Positions 50,838 through 60,953 of a DNA stretch of 64,000 bases are shown here, one piece after another; within the stretch, counting starts at the first letter, position 1; each line of letters begins with the position of its first letter. The DNA is from Ignavibacteriota bacterium (GTDB lineage Bacteria > Bacteroidota > Ignavibacteria > Ignavibacteriales > Melioribacteraceae), in the NCBI GenBank assembly GCA_013112585.1, contig JABFGH010000026.1, positions 1-64,000 of the forward strand, written 5' to 3'. Position numbers and translations under genes: made by a program. Below the pieces are notes generated by a model. The model ran no database searches and had not been told where the DNA came from. It saw nothing but the letters and a program-made list of their open reading frames with translations.

Positions 50838-53165
50838 ATGAAAATGAAGAAATTAGCATCATATTTAATTTTACTAATAACAATATGTACTGGCTCTTCT
50901 CGAGCCAATCAAATAAGTGTTATTGGTTTTGTTAAGGATGCAAAAACCAATGAAAGATTAATTGGTGCAGTAATTTTAAACGGAGGAATCGGGCTGGCAG
51001 TGTCCGATTCCTCCGGTTATTTTTCATTTAAATTAAATCCCGGCAAATATTTTTTAGAATGCAAATACATTGGTTATGAAACAGCTATCAAAGAAATAAA
51101 TTTAGAAGAAACCGATGAAGAATTTGAAATATTCTATTTCCTGAAGCCGCAACCAATTGAGATTGAAAAAGTAACCGTCAGCGGAGTTAGATATAAAGAG
51201 TTAGAAGATTTTAAAACTTATGAATTACAAAGCGGGGATTTATCAAATATACCGGTATTTCTTGAATCAGATGTGCTGAGGGCTTTTCAAGCATTACCTG
51301 GTATAACGTCTGTTCATGATCTCTCAGCACAGATTTATTTGCGAGGCGGAAATTATGATGAGACATTGATAACACTTGATGGCGTTCCTATTTATAACCC
51401 TTACCATTTAGGCGGAATCTTCGGTTCAGTTAATCCGGAGATTGTTGATAAGGCAGTTATCTATCCCTCAAATTATCCGGTTAACTATGACGGTGTACTT
51501 TCCGGCGTGCTGAATCTAAATTCTAAAACAGGGAACAGCGAGAAAATTAAAGGAACTGGATCAATTGGATTGGTATCTTCAAAACTTTATTTAAATGGTC
51601 CTTTATTAAATGGTAATTTTATTTTTTCAGCACGCAGGACCTACCCTGATTTACTATTTAATTTGTTGTCAAAATCCGGCGAATTATTTCCATATTATTT
51701 TTATGATTTTTATAGTAAATATACAATACCGGTAGATTCAAAGAATTTATTTTCTTTATCAGCATTTTACTCGAAGGACATTTATCGCGTATTTGAAGAT
51801 GTAAAAAATAGTGTTGTTGATAAAAAGGAAAACCCAAACTGGGGAAACTTAATTGGTAATTTAAAATTCAATCATTTGTTCAATTCTGGTGAATTTGAAT
51901 TAGGCGCCTATTACTCAATTTCAAATCTAGACAGCGATGCAAAGAGCTCCCCTTTGAGTAGTCCATTATTTTCTTCTGCCGCAGATTCTTTAGAAGCTGT
52001 TCATTATGTTTATGCTAATAACAGTATAAAAGAGTTCAACTTAAATTCTCAATTCAAATTAAAGTTAACGGGTCAAGATATACTATTAGGTGTGGAATAT
52101 AAAAATCTATCGATCAGTTATTTTTGGAATATTAAGGAATATGATATAGGCGCAAGTATAAATGGAAACGTTGAGGATATTTTTTTTGACTTTGCACCAG
52201 CCAAATTTAAGTATAATGATGAAACGGAAATCGTTTCAGCTTATTTTTCCGATAAGATTCAAATCACAAAAGTATTTGATGTGATGCTGGGTTATAGGGG
52301 CATGTATATTAAGAATGTAAAAAAATATTTAAACTCTCCATACGCTAAGATTAGATACAAGTTAAATAACAATCTAGAACTCTCCTCAAGTTACGGCAAA
52401 TATCATCAATATTTTTTTACCAAAAGAGAATTAATTAACCAATCTTATTATTATCCCTTCTCAATATATTTTATTGCTGATAACTCAAAGAACATCCCTT
52501 CTTCAGATCATTATAGCTTGGGTATACAAATTAAAGAAATTATTCCCGGCATAGCCTTAGAAGTAGAAGGCTATTATAAAACAAGAAATAACATTTATAC
52601 CTCAGATGAACTAACTAAAACTTATTCATACACAAAAGGCTATACAGCCGGTGTTGACGCACTCTTAAAGAAAGAAATGGGAGCAGTAACTGGATGGGCA
52701 AGTTATACTTTTTCGCGAACAGTAAAAAATGATAGCAGCAATAAATACTTTGCTAACTATGATAGGACACACAACTTCAAACTTATGCTTAATTACAATC
52801 TCTCAGAAAAATGGAAATTAAACGCGCTCTGGTTATATTCTACCGGGCTGCCTTTTACGCCAGCAATTGGCAAATATATTAAACATGAATATTATCGAGA
52901 TGGCGGAGGGGAAAAATTGGAACATGCATTTGGCAGAAAAAATAGCAGCCGTTACCAGGATTACCATAGGCTCGATGTTGGTATTACCGGAAATTTTATT
53001 TGGTGGGATTCGATTATCGCAAAACCATATTTACAAATAATGAATGTTTATATGAGTAAAAATCCATTTAATTATGACCCCAATCCAAACGACGTTAGTC
53101 TGGAGGATGGACAAGAAGTTGGTTCAATGATAATTCCAACTATAGGTATTACTTTGGAGTTTTAA
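50838..53165 (+). CDS. TonB-dependent receptor with CarboxypepD_reg-like domain
   Basis: The protein is about 775 residues when started at the ATG at 50838 (MKMKKLASYLILLI...SSRA signal peptide). The frame opens further up at TTG 50778, but that part is unlike a leader. A beta-sandwich domain (VIGFVKDAKTNERLIGAVILN, about 28-100) precedes a plug (YLRGGNYDETLITLDGVPIYNP, about 170-190) and a beta barrel to the C-terminal Phe (GITLEF). Imports an unknown ligand using TonB. Two bases separate it from the following lipoprotein gene. Confidence 0.88.
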   Translation: MKMKKLASYLILLITICTGSSRANQISVIGFVKDAKTNERLIGAVILNGGIGLAVSDSSGYFSFKLNPGKYFLECKYIGYETAIKEINLEETDEEFEIFYFLKPQPIEIEKVTVSGVRYKELEDFKTYELQSGDLSNIPVFLESDVLRAFQALPGITSVHDLSAQIYLRGGNYDETLITLDGVPIYNPYHLGGIFGSVNPEIVDKAVIYPSNYPVNYDGVLSGVLNLNSKTGNSEKIKGTGSIGLVSSKLYLNGPLLNGNFIFSARRTYPDLLFNLLSKSGELFPYYFYDFYSKYTIPVDSKNLFSLSAFYSKDIYRVFEDVKNSVVDKKENPNWGNLIGNLKFNHLFNSGEFELGAYYSISNLDSDAKSSPLSSPLFSSAADSLEAVHYVYANNSIKEFNLNSQFKLKLTGQDILLGVEYKNLSISYFWNIKEYDIGASINGNVEDIFFDFAPAKFKYNDETEIVSAYFSDKIQITKVFDVMLGYRGMYIKNVKKYLNSPYAKIRYKLNNNLELSSSYGKYHQYFFTKRELINQSYYYPFSIYFIADNSKNIPSSDHYSLGIQIKEIIPGIALEVEGYYKTRNNIYTSDELTKTYSYTKGYTAGVDALLKKEMGAVTGWASYTFSRTVKNDSSNKYFANYDRTHNFKLMLNYNLSEKWKLNALWLYSTGLPFTPAIGKYIKHEYYRDGGGEKLEHAFGRKNSSRYQDYHRLDVGITGNFIWWDSIIAKPYLQIMNVYMSKNPFNYDPNPNDVSLEDGQEVGSMIIPTIGITLEF

Positions 53166-53167
53166 CC

Positions 53168-53986
53168 ATGTTAAAAAGAATACTTAAATATTTATTTTAC
53201 ATTTTTATTTTACTCTTTCAAGCGTGCGAAAATTTGAATGAACCGGGTGAAACTGAGTTTAAGAATAGTGTAATACTACAATTGCAAAATGGAAACGCAA
53301 AGCAGCAATTATACGTTTATCATACTTTTCCAATTTCATTTTCGTTGGGCGACCCGTTATTTCTTGACGGGTATTCAAATCCTTTAGCAAATGATGCAGC
53401 CATCTCAATAATCCATGGAGATACTGTTTATAGCGATTTTATAATTGAATTTAGGGATAGTACCAAAAGGCATAAATATTATACTAATGCTAGTAATTTA
53501 TTTATTGAACCAAATTCAGAATATGATATTAAAGTGGAATCAAACGGGGAATTAATTGAAGGTCATTTAAAAACTATTGGTGACTTTGAAATAATTGAAG
53601 TTAATTTGGAAGAGAACAATGCCGCAAGTTTTTCTCTGGTAAATATAAAATGGGGAAAAGCTGATCAAGCTAAGTTTTATTCAGTAAGTGTATCGTATAA
53701 ATATTGGTTTAATGACCCACGGACAGGAGATTCAGTAAAATATTCAGTTTCCGGTTATCCATTTTTATTTGATCCGGATACAGCTAATGGAGAAAATTAT
53801 TTTTCAAAACAATTGAAGATTAGGAGTAATGCAGATTCATTAGAAATTGAAATCAATGCATATGATCAAAACAGTTACAATTATTTTGTAGAAAAGATTC
53901 AAAGAGTAGGAATTGAAAATGCATATGGTTATTTAGGTTCGAACACAAGTAGAAAAGTTAATTTATATTCTAATAAATCTGAATGA
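53168..53986 (+). CDS. Lipoprotein partner of the TonB receptor (DUF4249-like)
   Basis: The 272-residue protein has a lipobox (LLFQAC, Cys20) followed by ENLNEPGE. The rest is beta-rich with short repeats of charged residues and an FnIII-like part (VNIKWGKADQAKFYSVSVSYKY, about 158). It begins 2 bases after the receptor gene, the arrangement known for DUF4249-type surface lipoproteins that accompany small TonB receptors in Bacteroidota. The family assignment is inference from context and size; membership cannot be confirmed by eye. Confidence 0.6.
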   Translation: MLKRILKYLFYIFILLFQACENLNEPGETEFKNSVILQLQNGNAKQQLYVYHTFPISFSLGDPLFLDGYSNPLANDAAISIIHGDTVYSDFIIEFRDSTKRHKYYTNASNLFIEPNSEYDIKVESNGELIEGHLKTIGDFEIIEVNLEENNAASFSLVNIKWGKADQAKFYSVSVSYKYWFNDPRTGDSVKYSVSGYPFLFDPDTANGENYFSKQLKIRSNADSLEIEINAYDQNSYNYFVEKIQRVGIENAYGYLGSNTSRKVNLYSNKSE

Positions 53987-54285
53987 AAATATTTTCCCTA
54001 AACCTATTATCCTTTAGTGCTAAGTATCAATTTCCCATATAAAAACTACAAGAATAAAATTAAACCCCCTCTAGAATAAAGTGAGTGTGGGCTAAAACCC
54101 CTAGTTCTTTTTTTAATTATATCCCCGACATACCCGCATGCTGCCTGTCTGGTTCTATTATTTTTTTCGAAATTTCTACGTTTTAATTTTTCAAACATTT
54201 TATAGTATAAATCTCTATCAATGTTTATAGCGATTCCTTAACTTATTATTCAAATTTTTGATATAAATAATTAGAATACATATAA

Positions 54286-55578
54286 ATGAGCAAAACAAAT
54301 AAAATAGAACTAATCACACTCGGCTGTTCAAAAAACACTGTTGATTCCGAAAGATTAATGAGCCAGTTAAAAGCCAACAATTTTGAATTTGTGGATTCCT
54401 CGGATGATGCAGATTCAATAATTATAAATACATGCGGATTTATTGACGCCGCAAAAGAAGAATCAGTTAATACAATTCTTGAAGCAATTGAATTAAAGAA
54501 GCAGGGCAAAATTAAAAAAGTTGTTGTTGCAGGCTGCCTTTCCGAACGATACATGGATGATCTTAAAAAAGAGATTCCCGATGTCGATTCTTTTTTCGGA
54601 ACAGAAAAGTATGAAGAGATCGTTAAAGATTTCGGCGGGCAGTTCAGTTACGATCTTTTAGGAGAACGATTAGTTACAACTCCAAAGCATTACGCATACT
54701 TAAAAATTTCAGAAGGATGCGATAATCCTTGCAGTTTTTGCGCAATTCCGCTTATGCGCGGCGGGCATGTTTCCAAACCGATGGATATGCTGTTAGATGA
54801 AGCCTCGAGATTGGCAGATAAGGGCGTTAAAGAATTAATCATTATCGGTCAGGATACAACAGATTACGGAAAAGACATTAGTGGAAAAAGAAATCTCTCG
54901 GAACTTCTTGAGCGATTAAGTAATCTAAAGGGTATTGAATGGATTAGATTGCTTTACGCATATCCTTCTCATTTTCCTGATGATGTAATTGATACTCTTG
55001 CAAATAATCCAAAAGTTCTTAAATATGTTGATATGCCTTTACAGCACATTTCTGATAATGTACTTAAATCTATGAGGCGCGGAATAACTAAGCGAAGGAC
55101 AAAAGAGCTTCTTTACAAATTGAAGGAACAGGTTCCCGGAATTACTTTACGAACAACTTTTATTTCCGGTTATCCTGCTGAAACAGAAAAAGATTTTCTA
55201 GAGCTTTGTGATTTTGTTAAAGATATTCAATTTGATAGGTTCGGCGTTTTTAATTATTCGGTCGAAGAGAATACTCCTTCATATATTTTGAGCGATCCGA
55301 TATCGGCTGATGAAAAAGAAGCGCGCCGTGCCGAGCTAATGAAAATTCAAAGTGAAATTTCATTAGAGAAAAATAGAAACTATGTAGGCAAAACTATGAA
55401 CTGCATAGTTGATGATATTGAAAACGATTTTTACATTGCACGTTCGGAAAGGGATGCGCCTGAAGTGGATGGCGAAGTGCTGATCAAGGCAGAAAATAAG
55501 TTGCTGAAGTTGGGTGAGTTTTACCCCATTGAAATTATTGATTGTAATGAGTATGATTTATTTGGTAAAATAAAATAG
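54286..55578 (+). CDS. rimO: Ribosomal protein S12 methylthiotransferase RimO
   Basis: RimO methylthiolates the Asp of ribosomal protein S12 using radical SAM chemistry. The 430-residue protein has the UPF0004 N-terminal domain with cluster cysteines (Cys14 in TLGCSKN, Cys50 in NTCGF, and Cys in VAGCLSERY about 84), the radical SAM motif CDNPCSFC (Cys145, 149, 152), and a C-terminal TRAM domain (about 365-430). LGCSKNTVDSE distinguishes it from MiaB. The gene begins a plus-strand group with the GWxTD gene (18-base gap). Confidence 0.95.
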   Translation: MSKTNKIELITLGCSKNTVDSERLMSQLKANNFEFVDSSDDADSIIINTCGFIDAAKEESVNTILEAIELKKQGKIKKVVVAGCLSERYMDDLKKEIPDVDSFFGTEKYEEIVKDFGGQFSYDLLGERLVTTPKHYAYLKISEGCDNPCSFCAIPLMRGGHVSKPMDMLLDEASRLADKGVKELIIIGQDTTDYGKDISGKRNLSELLERLSNLKGIEWIRLLYAYPSHFPDDVIDTLANNPKVLKYVDMPLQHISDNVLKSMRRGITKRRTKELLYKLKEQVPGITLRTTFISGYPAETEKDFLELCDFVKDIQFDRFGVFNYSVEENTPSYILSDPISADEKEARRAELMKIQSEISLEKNRNYVGKTMNCIVDDIENDFYIARSERDAPEVDGEVLIKAENKLLKLGEFYPIEIIDCNEYDLFGKIK

Positions 55579-55596
55579 AACAAAGTTGGTAAAAAC

Positions 55597-56871
55597 ATGA
55601 TAAAATTTTTAATTGTTTTTTTCGTTTCATTCGCAGCTATTTTTGCTCAAGTTGAGCAATCACGGGCAGTGAACCCTTATTCAATTGGTCCTGATTTTTA
55701 TATCGAATTAGCCAATTACAAGGGAGACCTCCCCGGTAAAACGAGAGTCGATGTTTTTATTCAAGTACCATATAAAAACGTTTCATTCATTCGTGCCGAA
55801 AACGGCTATACAGCCGAATACTCCATTACGCTCACCTTCTATACAGAAGATAAGGAGGATATTATTTATGAGAGTTTATGGAATGAAAAAATAAGCGTAG
55901 ATAATTTTGAACTAACTGAAAGTAAAAGAGGTCAAAATTTAAGCTATAGAAAATCACACCTTACGCCGGGTAAATATTTGCTTAATTGCGCAGTTGAAGA
56001 CTTAAATTCTAACAGAAATGTTGTTGCAGAATCGATTGTGAATATTAAAGAATTTGACGACCCTGTTGAACTTAGCGATATTGTTCTTGTTGCAAAAAGA
56101 ATTGAGACCGAAAACACCCAAAGTATAATTCCTAATGTAAGTAAAACCGTTTCTGAGGATTTTGAGAATTTGGATTTCTTTTTTGAAGTTTATTCCGATA
56201 AAGAAAGAAAACTTTTTGTGGAATACAGTATTGAAGATAAAAACGAGCAGAGAACCTTTACTGAAATGGTACATCAGGATATTGCCGAAGGAACAAATTT
56301 AATTAATCATGTAATTGAAAATCCAAATATTTCACTCGGTGATTATTCCTTATACGTAAAGCTGATAGAAGAAAATGATAATGAACTAACAAGCGTACGA
56401 AAAAAGATTTCATCTAAACTGCCGGGCTTTCCTGCAATTATAAAAGACCTTGAGACAGCCGTAAGTCAAATGCAGTATATAGCTTCAAATGAAGAGATGA
56501 ACTATATTGAAGAAGCCGAGAATTATACTGAAATGCTTCAAAGATTTAAAGATTTTTGGAAAGCAAAAGACCCATCACCAAACACACCGGAAAACGAAGT
56601 ACTAACCGAATACTACAGAAGAGTTGCTTACGCCACTAAAAATTTTGAAAGCTATTACGACGGCTGGAAAACTGATATGGGAATGATTTACATTACATTG
56701 GGTCCGCCTAACCAAGTTGATCGTCATCCATTTGATTACGATTCAAAGCCTTATGAAGTATGGGATTACTATCAGTTAAATAGAAGATTTGTTTTTGTTG
56801 ATCAAACGGGATTTGGTGACTACAGACTTTTAGATAGAGATTACGGTGATTGGAATAGATACAGATATTAA
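55597..56871 (+). CDS. GWxTD domain-containing secreted protein
   Basis: The 424-residue protein has a signal peptide (MIKFLIVFFVSFAAIFAQ). The middle is beta-rich (about 25-270) and the last 100 residues hold the GWxTD domain: YYDGWKTDMGMIYITLGPPN (about 350-370) and PYEVWDYYQLNRRFVFVD. The domain is found in Ignavibacteria and Bacteroidota in proteins of unknown role. It lies 18 bases after rimO and 16 before the PfkB kinase gene, so is probably co-transcribed. Confidence 0.85.
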   Translation: MIKFLIVFFVSFAAIFAQVEQSRAVNPYSIGPDFYIELANYKGDLPGKTRVDVFIQVPYKNVSFIRAENGYTAEYSITLTFYTEDKEDIIYESLWNEKISVDNFELTESKRGQNLSYRKSHLTPGKYLLNCAVEDLNSNRNVVAESIVNIKEFDDPVELSDIVLVAKRIETENTQSIIPNVSKTVSEDFENLDFFFEVYSDKERKLFVEYSIEDKNEQRTFTEMVHQDIAEGTNLINHVIENPNISLGDYSLYVKLIEENDNELTSVRKKISSKLPGFPAIIKDLETAVSQMQYIASNEEMNYIEEAENYTEMLQRFKDFWKAKDPSPNTPENEVLTEYYRRVAYATKNFESYYDGWKTDMGMIYITLGPPNQVDRHPFDYDSKPYEVWDYYQLNRRFVFVDQTGFGDYRLLDRDYGDWNRYRY

Positions 56872-56887
56872 TTACAAGGTACATTAA

Positions 56888-57850
56888 TTGGTTCTTACCG
56901 TTACACTAAATCCTCTTCTTGAAAGAAGAGTGCATAAAAGAAAACAAAAATCCGAAAAAGTAAATCCGGCAGAAACTTTATTTGCCGGCGGCAAAGGAAT
57001 AAATGTAAGCAGACAATTAAACCATCTGGGTATAAAAAATCATGCTCTAACATTTATGGGCGGCAAAAACGGCAAACTGCTTCGTAAAACTTTGGCTGAT
57101 GAAAATATAGAATTCAGTTTTATCTCAACTCAAAGTGACACCCGTGCTGCCGATATTTTAATTGATGAAAACAGACTCGAATACAAAACTGAATTTGAAC
57201 CTAACCCGATAATCACAAAATCTGAAGCTGAGCAATTTTTAGGCAAGTTTGAAAAAATGGTGCGCAACTCTTCTATAGTTGTGTTCTCGGGCAGTTCCCC
57301 TTCTCAGGAAGCTGATATGATTTTCTCCGCCGGAATTGAAATTGCTAACGAATTGGACAAAATTTGTGTTCTGGATACGTACGGCAGCCACCTTGAAAAT
57401 GCAATCAGCAAAGGTCCGTTAGTTCTGCACAATAATAAGGATGAAATTGAAAGTTCACTCGGAATAAGGCTTAATGATGAAAATGATTATTTGAATTTAC
57501 TTATCTACCTCAATAAAAATAATATTAAACTTGCCTTTGTTACAGATGGATCAAATAATTTTTATGCTTCAAAATTTGGATTTAACTACCGCGTATCACC
57601 GCCCAAAGTTGATGCAATAAATTCAACCGGAAGCGGAGATGCCTTTACTGCCGGAATAATATATGGACTTGAAAAATCAATGATATTTGATGATTTTATA
57701 AAAACTGCTGCAGCTTTAGGATCTGCAAATGCCGAAAGATGGGATGCGTGTAATCTTAAAAAAGAAGATTTTGAAAAATATATTGAAAAAGTAAAAATTG
57801 AAGCCATCGGTAAAAAGGTTAAATTGATTGATGACTCGCCTAATTATTAA
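56888..57850 (+). CDS. PfkB-family sugar kinase, 1-phosphofructokinase/LacC-like
   Basis: The 320-residue kinase has GGKGINVSRQLNHLG (about 32-46) and the anion-hole/catalytic motif STGSGDAFTAG (about 244-254, Asp about 249), typical of FruK/LacC/PfkB enzymes that phosphorylate sugar phosphates. The start is TTG, with an AAGG ribosome binding site 8 bases upstream; no ATG lies near. VTLNPLLERR at the N-terminus matches the family's VTLNPALDR. Exact substrate undecided. It overlaps the next gene by 20 bases. Confidence 0.85.
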   Translation: MVLTVTLNPLLERRVHKRKQKSEKVNPAETLFAGGKGINVSRQLNHLGIKNHALTFMGGKNGKLLRKTLADENIEFSFISTQSDTRAADILIDENRLEYKTEFEPNPIITKSEAEQFLGKFEKMVRNSSIVVFSGSSPSQEADMIFSAGIEIANELDKICVLDTYGSHLENAISKGPLVLHNNKDEIESSLGIRLNDENDYLNLLIYLNKNNIKLAFVTDGSNNFYASKFGFNYRVSPPKVDAINSTGSGDAFTAGIIYGLEKSMIFDDFIKTAAALGSANAERWDACNLKKEDFEKYIEKVKIEAIGKKVKLIDDSPNY

Positions 57851-59606
57851 ATTTTATTTTATCGTTTCATTTATTGCTGTCCTAAGCTATTCAGCATCGG
57901 CTCAAACAATTACCGAATTTGATATTGAAGGCAACTCGAACTTTTCTGAAAGTGAATATATTGATTGGTCGGGTATAGCAATAAACAGCAGTTACTTTAA
58001 TGGTATTCTCGATTCGGCAAAGCAGAGAATTAGCGAACAACTTACACAGCAAGGTTATTTTAATTTTGAATTTACTTCAAGCAATGCTGCTTTTTCAGAT
58101 GACTCTCAATCTGTTAATTTGAAATTGGAAATTGAGGAAGGAACACCCACCTATTTAAATCGTATTATTACAAATGAAATAAGCTCGGCTGATTCTGCTA
58201 TTCTAAATAAATCTTTTGAATATTTAATCGGATCAATTTTTTATCAATCGGAATTTGAAACTGCAATTAACGAACTGCTTACCTATTATGAAGAAAATGC
58301 GTTCCCCTTTTATGCAATTAAAATTCAATCAGTATATTTTTCTCGCGATTCCGTTGAAGAAAAATATTTAGCAAATGTTTATCTCAATATTAAAAAAGGT
58401 GACCCTAGTACAATTACCAAAGTAGAAATAATTGGGAATGATAAAACAAAAGACTATGTAATTCTGCGGAGTATAAATCTTAATGAAAATGAAAAGTACT
58501 CTCAAACAAGAATTGAAGATATACCTAAAAGTCTGAACAGATTAAGGTTTTTTGAACCCGTCAGCATACCGACATTTTATCTCAATTCAAAAAATGAAGG
58601 GGTACTGCAGATAAAAGTAAAGGAAAAACAAACAAATAATTTTGACGGAATAATCGGCTATGTACCCGATACACGCGAAGGTGAAACAGGGTATTTTACC
58701 GGATTCGTAAATATTAGTCTGCGTAATATTTTAGGCACAGGCAGAGCGGCAGCCATTAAGTGGCAGCAACAGGAAAGAAACACACAGGAAATTGAACTTA
58801 AATATTTGGAACCCTGGATTTTTGGTTTCCCTTTTAATATCGGGACAGCTTTCTTTCAGAGGAAGCAAGATACGAGCTATGTTCAAAGAAAGTTTGACGG
58901 AACATTAGACTATATTGCTACAGAGGATATTACCGCATCGTTGTTAATTTCAACGGAAACAACAATCCCAACAGAATCTGATTTCTCTCAATTTACAGTT
59001 TTCAACTCAAACAGCTTCACCACCGGATTAAGCCTGCTAATTAATACTTCCGATGATTTTTATGCACCAACAAGCGGAATGATATTTAGAAACACTTATA
59101 AGTTTTCGCGTAAAAAAATTAATGGTCCCGAAGATTATATAACTTCAACAACCGAGACTAAAATTAACTTGCAGCGAATTGAAGTTGACTTTTCATATTT
59201 TTTCGAATTTTTTACCAGACAAATTGCAGCACTCAGTTTACACGGCAGAGAAATGAGAGGCTCTTCTTTCGATCAGAGTGATTTGTATAGATTGGGCGGT
59301 ACTTATTCATTAAGGGGCTACCGCGAGAATCAGTTTATTGCCAACAGAATATTTTGGTCGAACCTGGAATACAGATACTTATTAACCAAAAGAACTTTTG
59401 CATACCTGTTTTTTGATACCGGCTATTATTTAAGGAATGAAGAACCGGAAAGAAATATTGAGCGTAATGAAGGATTTAAAATTGGTTATGGATTAGGACT
59501 AAATTTAGAAACCGGTATTGGTGTTCTGGGAGTTAATTTTGGTATAGCAAAGGGTGATTCATTTAGTGATGGTAAAATTCATTTTGGAATTTTGAATGAG
59601 TTTTAG
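57831..59606 (+). CDS. BamA/TamA-like outer-membrane protein with POTRA domains
   Basis: A 591-residue Omp85-superfamily protein with signal peptide (MTRLIIKFYFIVSFIAVLSYSASA). The frame opens at TTG 57828, but ATG 57831 is preferred. POTRA-like domains (about 25-270) include ITEFDIEGNSNFSESEY and ITKVEIIGNDKTKDYVILRSI, followed by a barrel (about 280-591) with the Omp85 motif YSLRGYRENQF (about 490). Shorter than BamA (about 800 residues) with two or three POTRA units, so a TamA-like or accessory role in outer-membrane protein or lipid assembly is more likely. Confidence 0.82.
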   Translation: MTRLIIKFYFIVSFIAVLSYSASAQTITEFDIEGNSNFSESEYIDWSGIAINSSYFNGILDSAKQRISEQLTQQGYFNFEFTSSNAAFSDDSQSVNLKLEIEEGTPTYLNRIITNEISSADSAILNKSFEYLIGSIFYQSEFETAINELLTYYEENAFPFYAIKIQSVYFSRDSVEEKYLANVYLNIKKGDPSTITKVEIIGNDKTKDYVILRSINLNENEKYSQTRIEDIPKSLNRLRFFEPVSIPTFYLNSKNEGVLQIKVKEKQTNNFDGIIGYVPDTREGETGYFTGFVNISLRNILGTGRAAAIKWQQQERNTQEIELKYLEPWIFGFPFNIGTAFFQRKQDTSYVQRKFDGTLDYIATEDITASLLISTETTIPTESDFSQFTVFNSNSFTTGLSLLINTSDDFYAPTSGMIFRNTYKFSRKKINGPEDYITSTTETKINLQRIEVDFSYFFEFFTRQIAALSLHGREMRGSSFDQSDLYRLGGTYSLRGYRENQFIANRIFWSNLEYRYLLTKRTFAYLFFDTGYYLRNEEPERNIERNEGFKIGYGLGLNLETGIGVLGVNFGIAKGDSFSDGKIHFGILNEF

Positions 59607-59867
59607 AAAATGAAAGAATGTGTGAAAAGCGAATGATTGAATGAATGCATGGGTGGATGGTTAAAATGTAAATATCCAAATTAGGTTGCAATATTTTCTT
59701 TTAGTGCCTTGGTGACTTTGTGGCTTCTCCGTTTTTGCCACGAAGACACGAAGACTCAAAGGTTTTACAGGCCCCCGCCAAATCCATTTACTTGAAAAAT
59801 ATTCACTAAGATTTATTTTAAGATTATTAAATAGTTAGCACCTAAAAAATATTTATTAAATTATAGC
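59607..59867. repeat. Spacer with gaatgattgaatg words and a GCCACGAAG-type inverted repeat
   Basis: Words such as gaatgattgaatgaatgcatgg (about 59631-59652) recall the 3841-4020 spacer. GTGCCTTGGTGACTTTGTGGC (59704-59724) and GCCACGAAGACACGAAGAC (59737-59755) form an imperfect hairpin with about 15 paired positions; this word is known as a dispersed repeat in many bacteria. No gene is seen. Confidence 0.5.
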
Positions 59868-60491
59868 ATGAAAAATTTCGACAATTCATTTCTATCAAAT
59901 AAAATAAAATTAATATGCGGAGTTGATGAAGCAGGGCGGGGTCCTTTAGCCGGTCCCGTAGTTGCGGCTTCGGTTTTATTCGATTCCGATACAGATATTC
60001 CTCGTATAAATGATTCAAAAAAATTAAGCAGTAAATTAAGAGAAGAACTTTTTATTGAGATAACGCAGAAAGCTTTAGCCTACAGAGTAAGTATTGTTGA
60101 TGAAAGAGATATTGATAAAATCAATATTCTGCAGGCAACACTAAAAGCAATGAAACAATCAGTTGAAGAGTTGACGATAAAACCCGATTTAATTTTGATA
60201 GACGGCAACAAATCATTCTATTCCAAAACTCCCGTTAAAACTATTGTAAAAGGTGATTCAAAATCACATGCAATCGCTGCCGCATCAATACTGGCAAAGG
60301 TTTCTCGTGATAAACTAATGATTAATGCAGCTGAAAAATATCCGCTATACTTTTGGGAAAAGAATAAAGGTTACGGCACTAAGCAGCACATTGAAGCAAT
60401 AAAAAAAATTGGTCCATGCACCATGCATAGAAAAACTTTTTTAAGTAATATTATTGAACAAAAAGAATTAGAAATTATTTTTGGAAGATAG
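59868..60491 (+). CDS. rnhB: Ribonuclease HII
   Basis: RNase HII cuts RNA in RNA-DNA hybrids and removes single ribonucleotides from DNA. The 207-residue protein has GVDEAGRGPLAGPV (Asp20-Glu21), PDLILIDGNKSF (catalytic Asp about 111) and the GDSKSHAIAAASILAKVSRD segment (about 125-143, with the fourth acidic residue), and ends with the YGTKQHIEAI and CTMHRKTF motifs. It runs straight into the YraN-family gene, whose ATG follows the stop directly. Confidence 0.95.
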   Translation: MKNFDNSFLSNKIKLICGVDEAGRGPLAGPVVAASVLFDSDTDIPRINDSKKLSSKLREELFIEITQKALAYRVSIVDERDIDKINILQATLKAMKQSVEELTIKPDLILIDGNKSFYSKTPVKTIVKGDSKSHAIAAASILAKVSRDKLMINAAEKYPLYFWEKNKGYGTKQHIEAIKKIGPCTMHRKTFLSNIIEQKELEIIFGR

Positions 60492-60851
60492 ATGCCTCAT
60501 CAAAAACAAACCATTGGTAAAATTGGTGAAGACTTAGCCGAAGAATACCTATTAAACAAAGGCTATAAAATTTTACAGCGGAACTACCGTTATGGGCATG
60601 GCGAAATAGACATAATTGCAAAGGATAAAAACATACTTGTATTTATTGAAGTGAAAACCCGCAATAATCTTGAATTTGGTCCACCCGAACTTGCAGTTAC
60701 AAAAAATAAACAACGGCAAATCCGTAAAATTGCCGAATCGTATCTATACGAAAAAGAGATAAAGGAGACTGACTGCAGAATAGATGTTATCGCTATTCTG
60801 CTTATTAAAAACCAAGACCCGCAAATCAATCACATTGTAAATGCTTTTTAG
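60492..60851 (+). CDS. YraN/UPF0102 family protein
   Basis: The 119-residue protein has the nuclease-like fold of UPF0102: GEDLAEEYLLNKGYKILQRNYR (split here by charge) and GEIDIIAKDKN followed by VFIEVKTR, giving the Asp...Glu-x-Lys core of the restriction-endonuclease-like fold. Found next to rnhB in many bacteria. Its function is not established. It begins immediately after the rnhB stop. Confidence 0.9.
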   Translation: MPHQKQTIGKIGEDLAEEYLLNKGYKILQRNYRYGHGEIDIIAKDKNILVFIEVKTRNNLEFGPPELAVTKNKQRQIRKIAESYLYEKEIKETDCRIDVIAILLIKNQDPQINHIVNAF

Positions 60852-60953
60852 CTGAATAGAATTCAAATATTTATCAATCATTAAATGATTATTAAGTTTA
60901 GTTTAGAATTACTATTTTGCATTAATAATTTGATATAATTGAAACATTAAAAA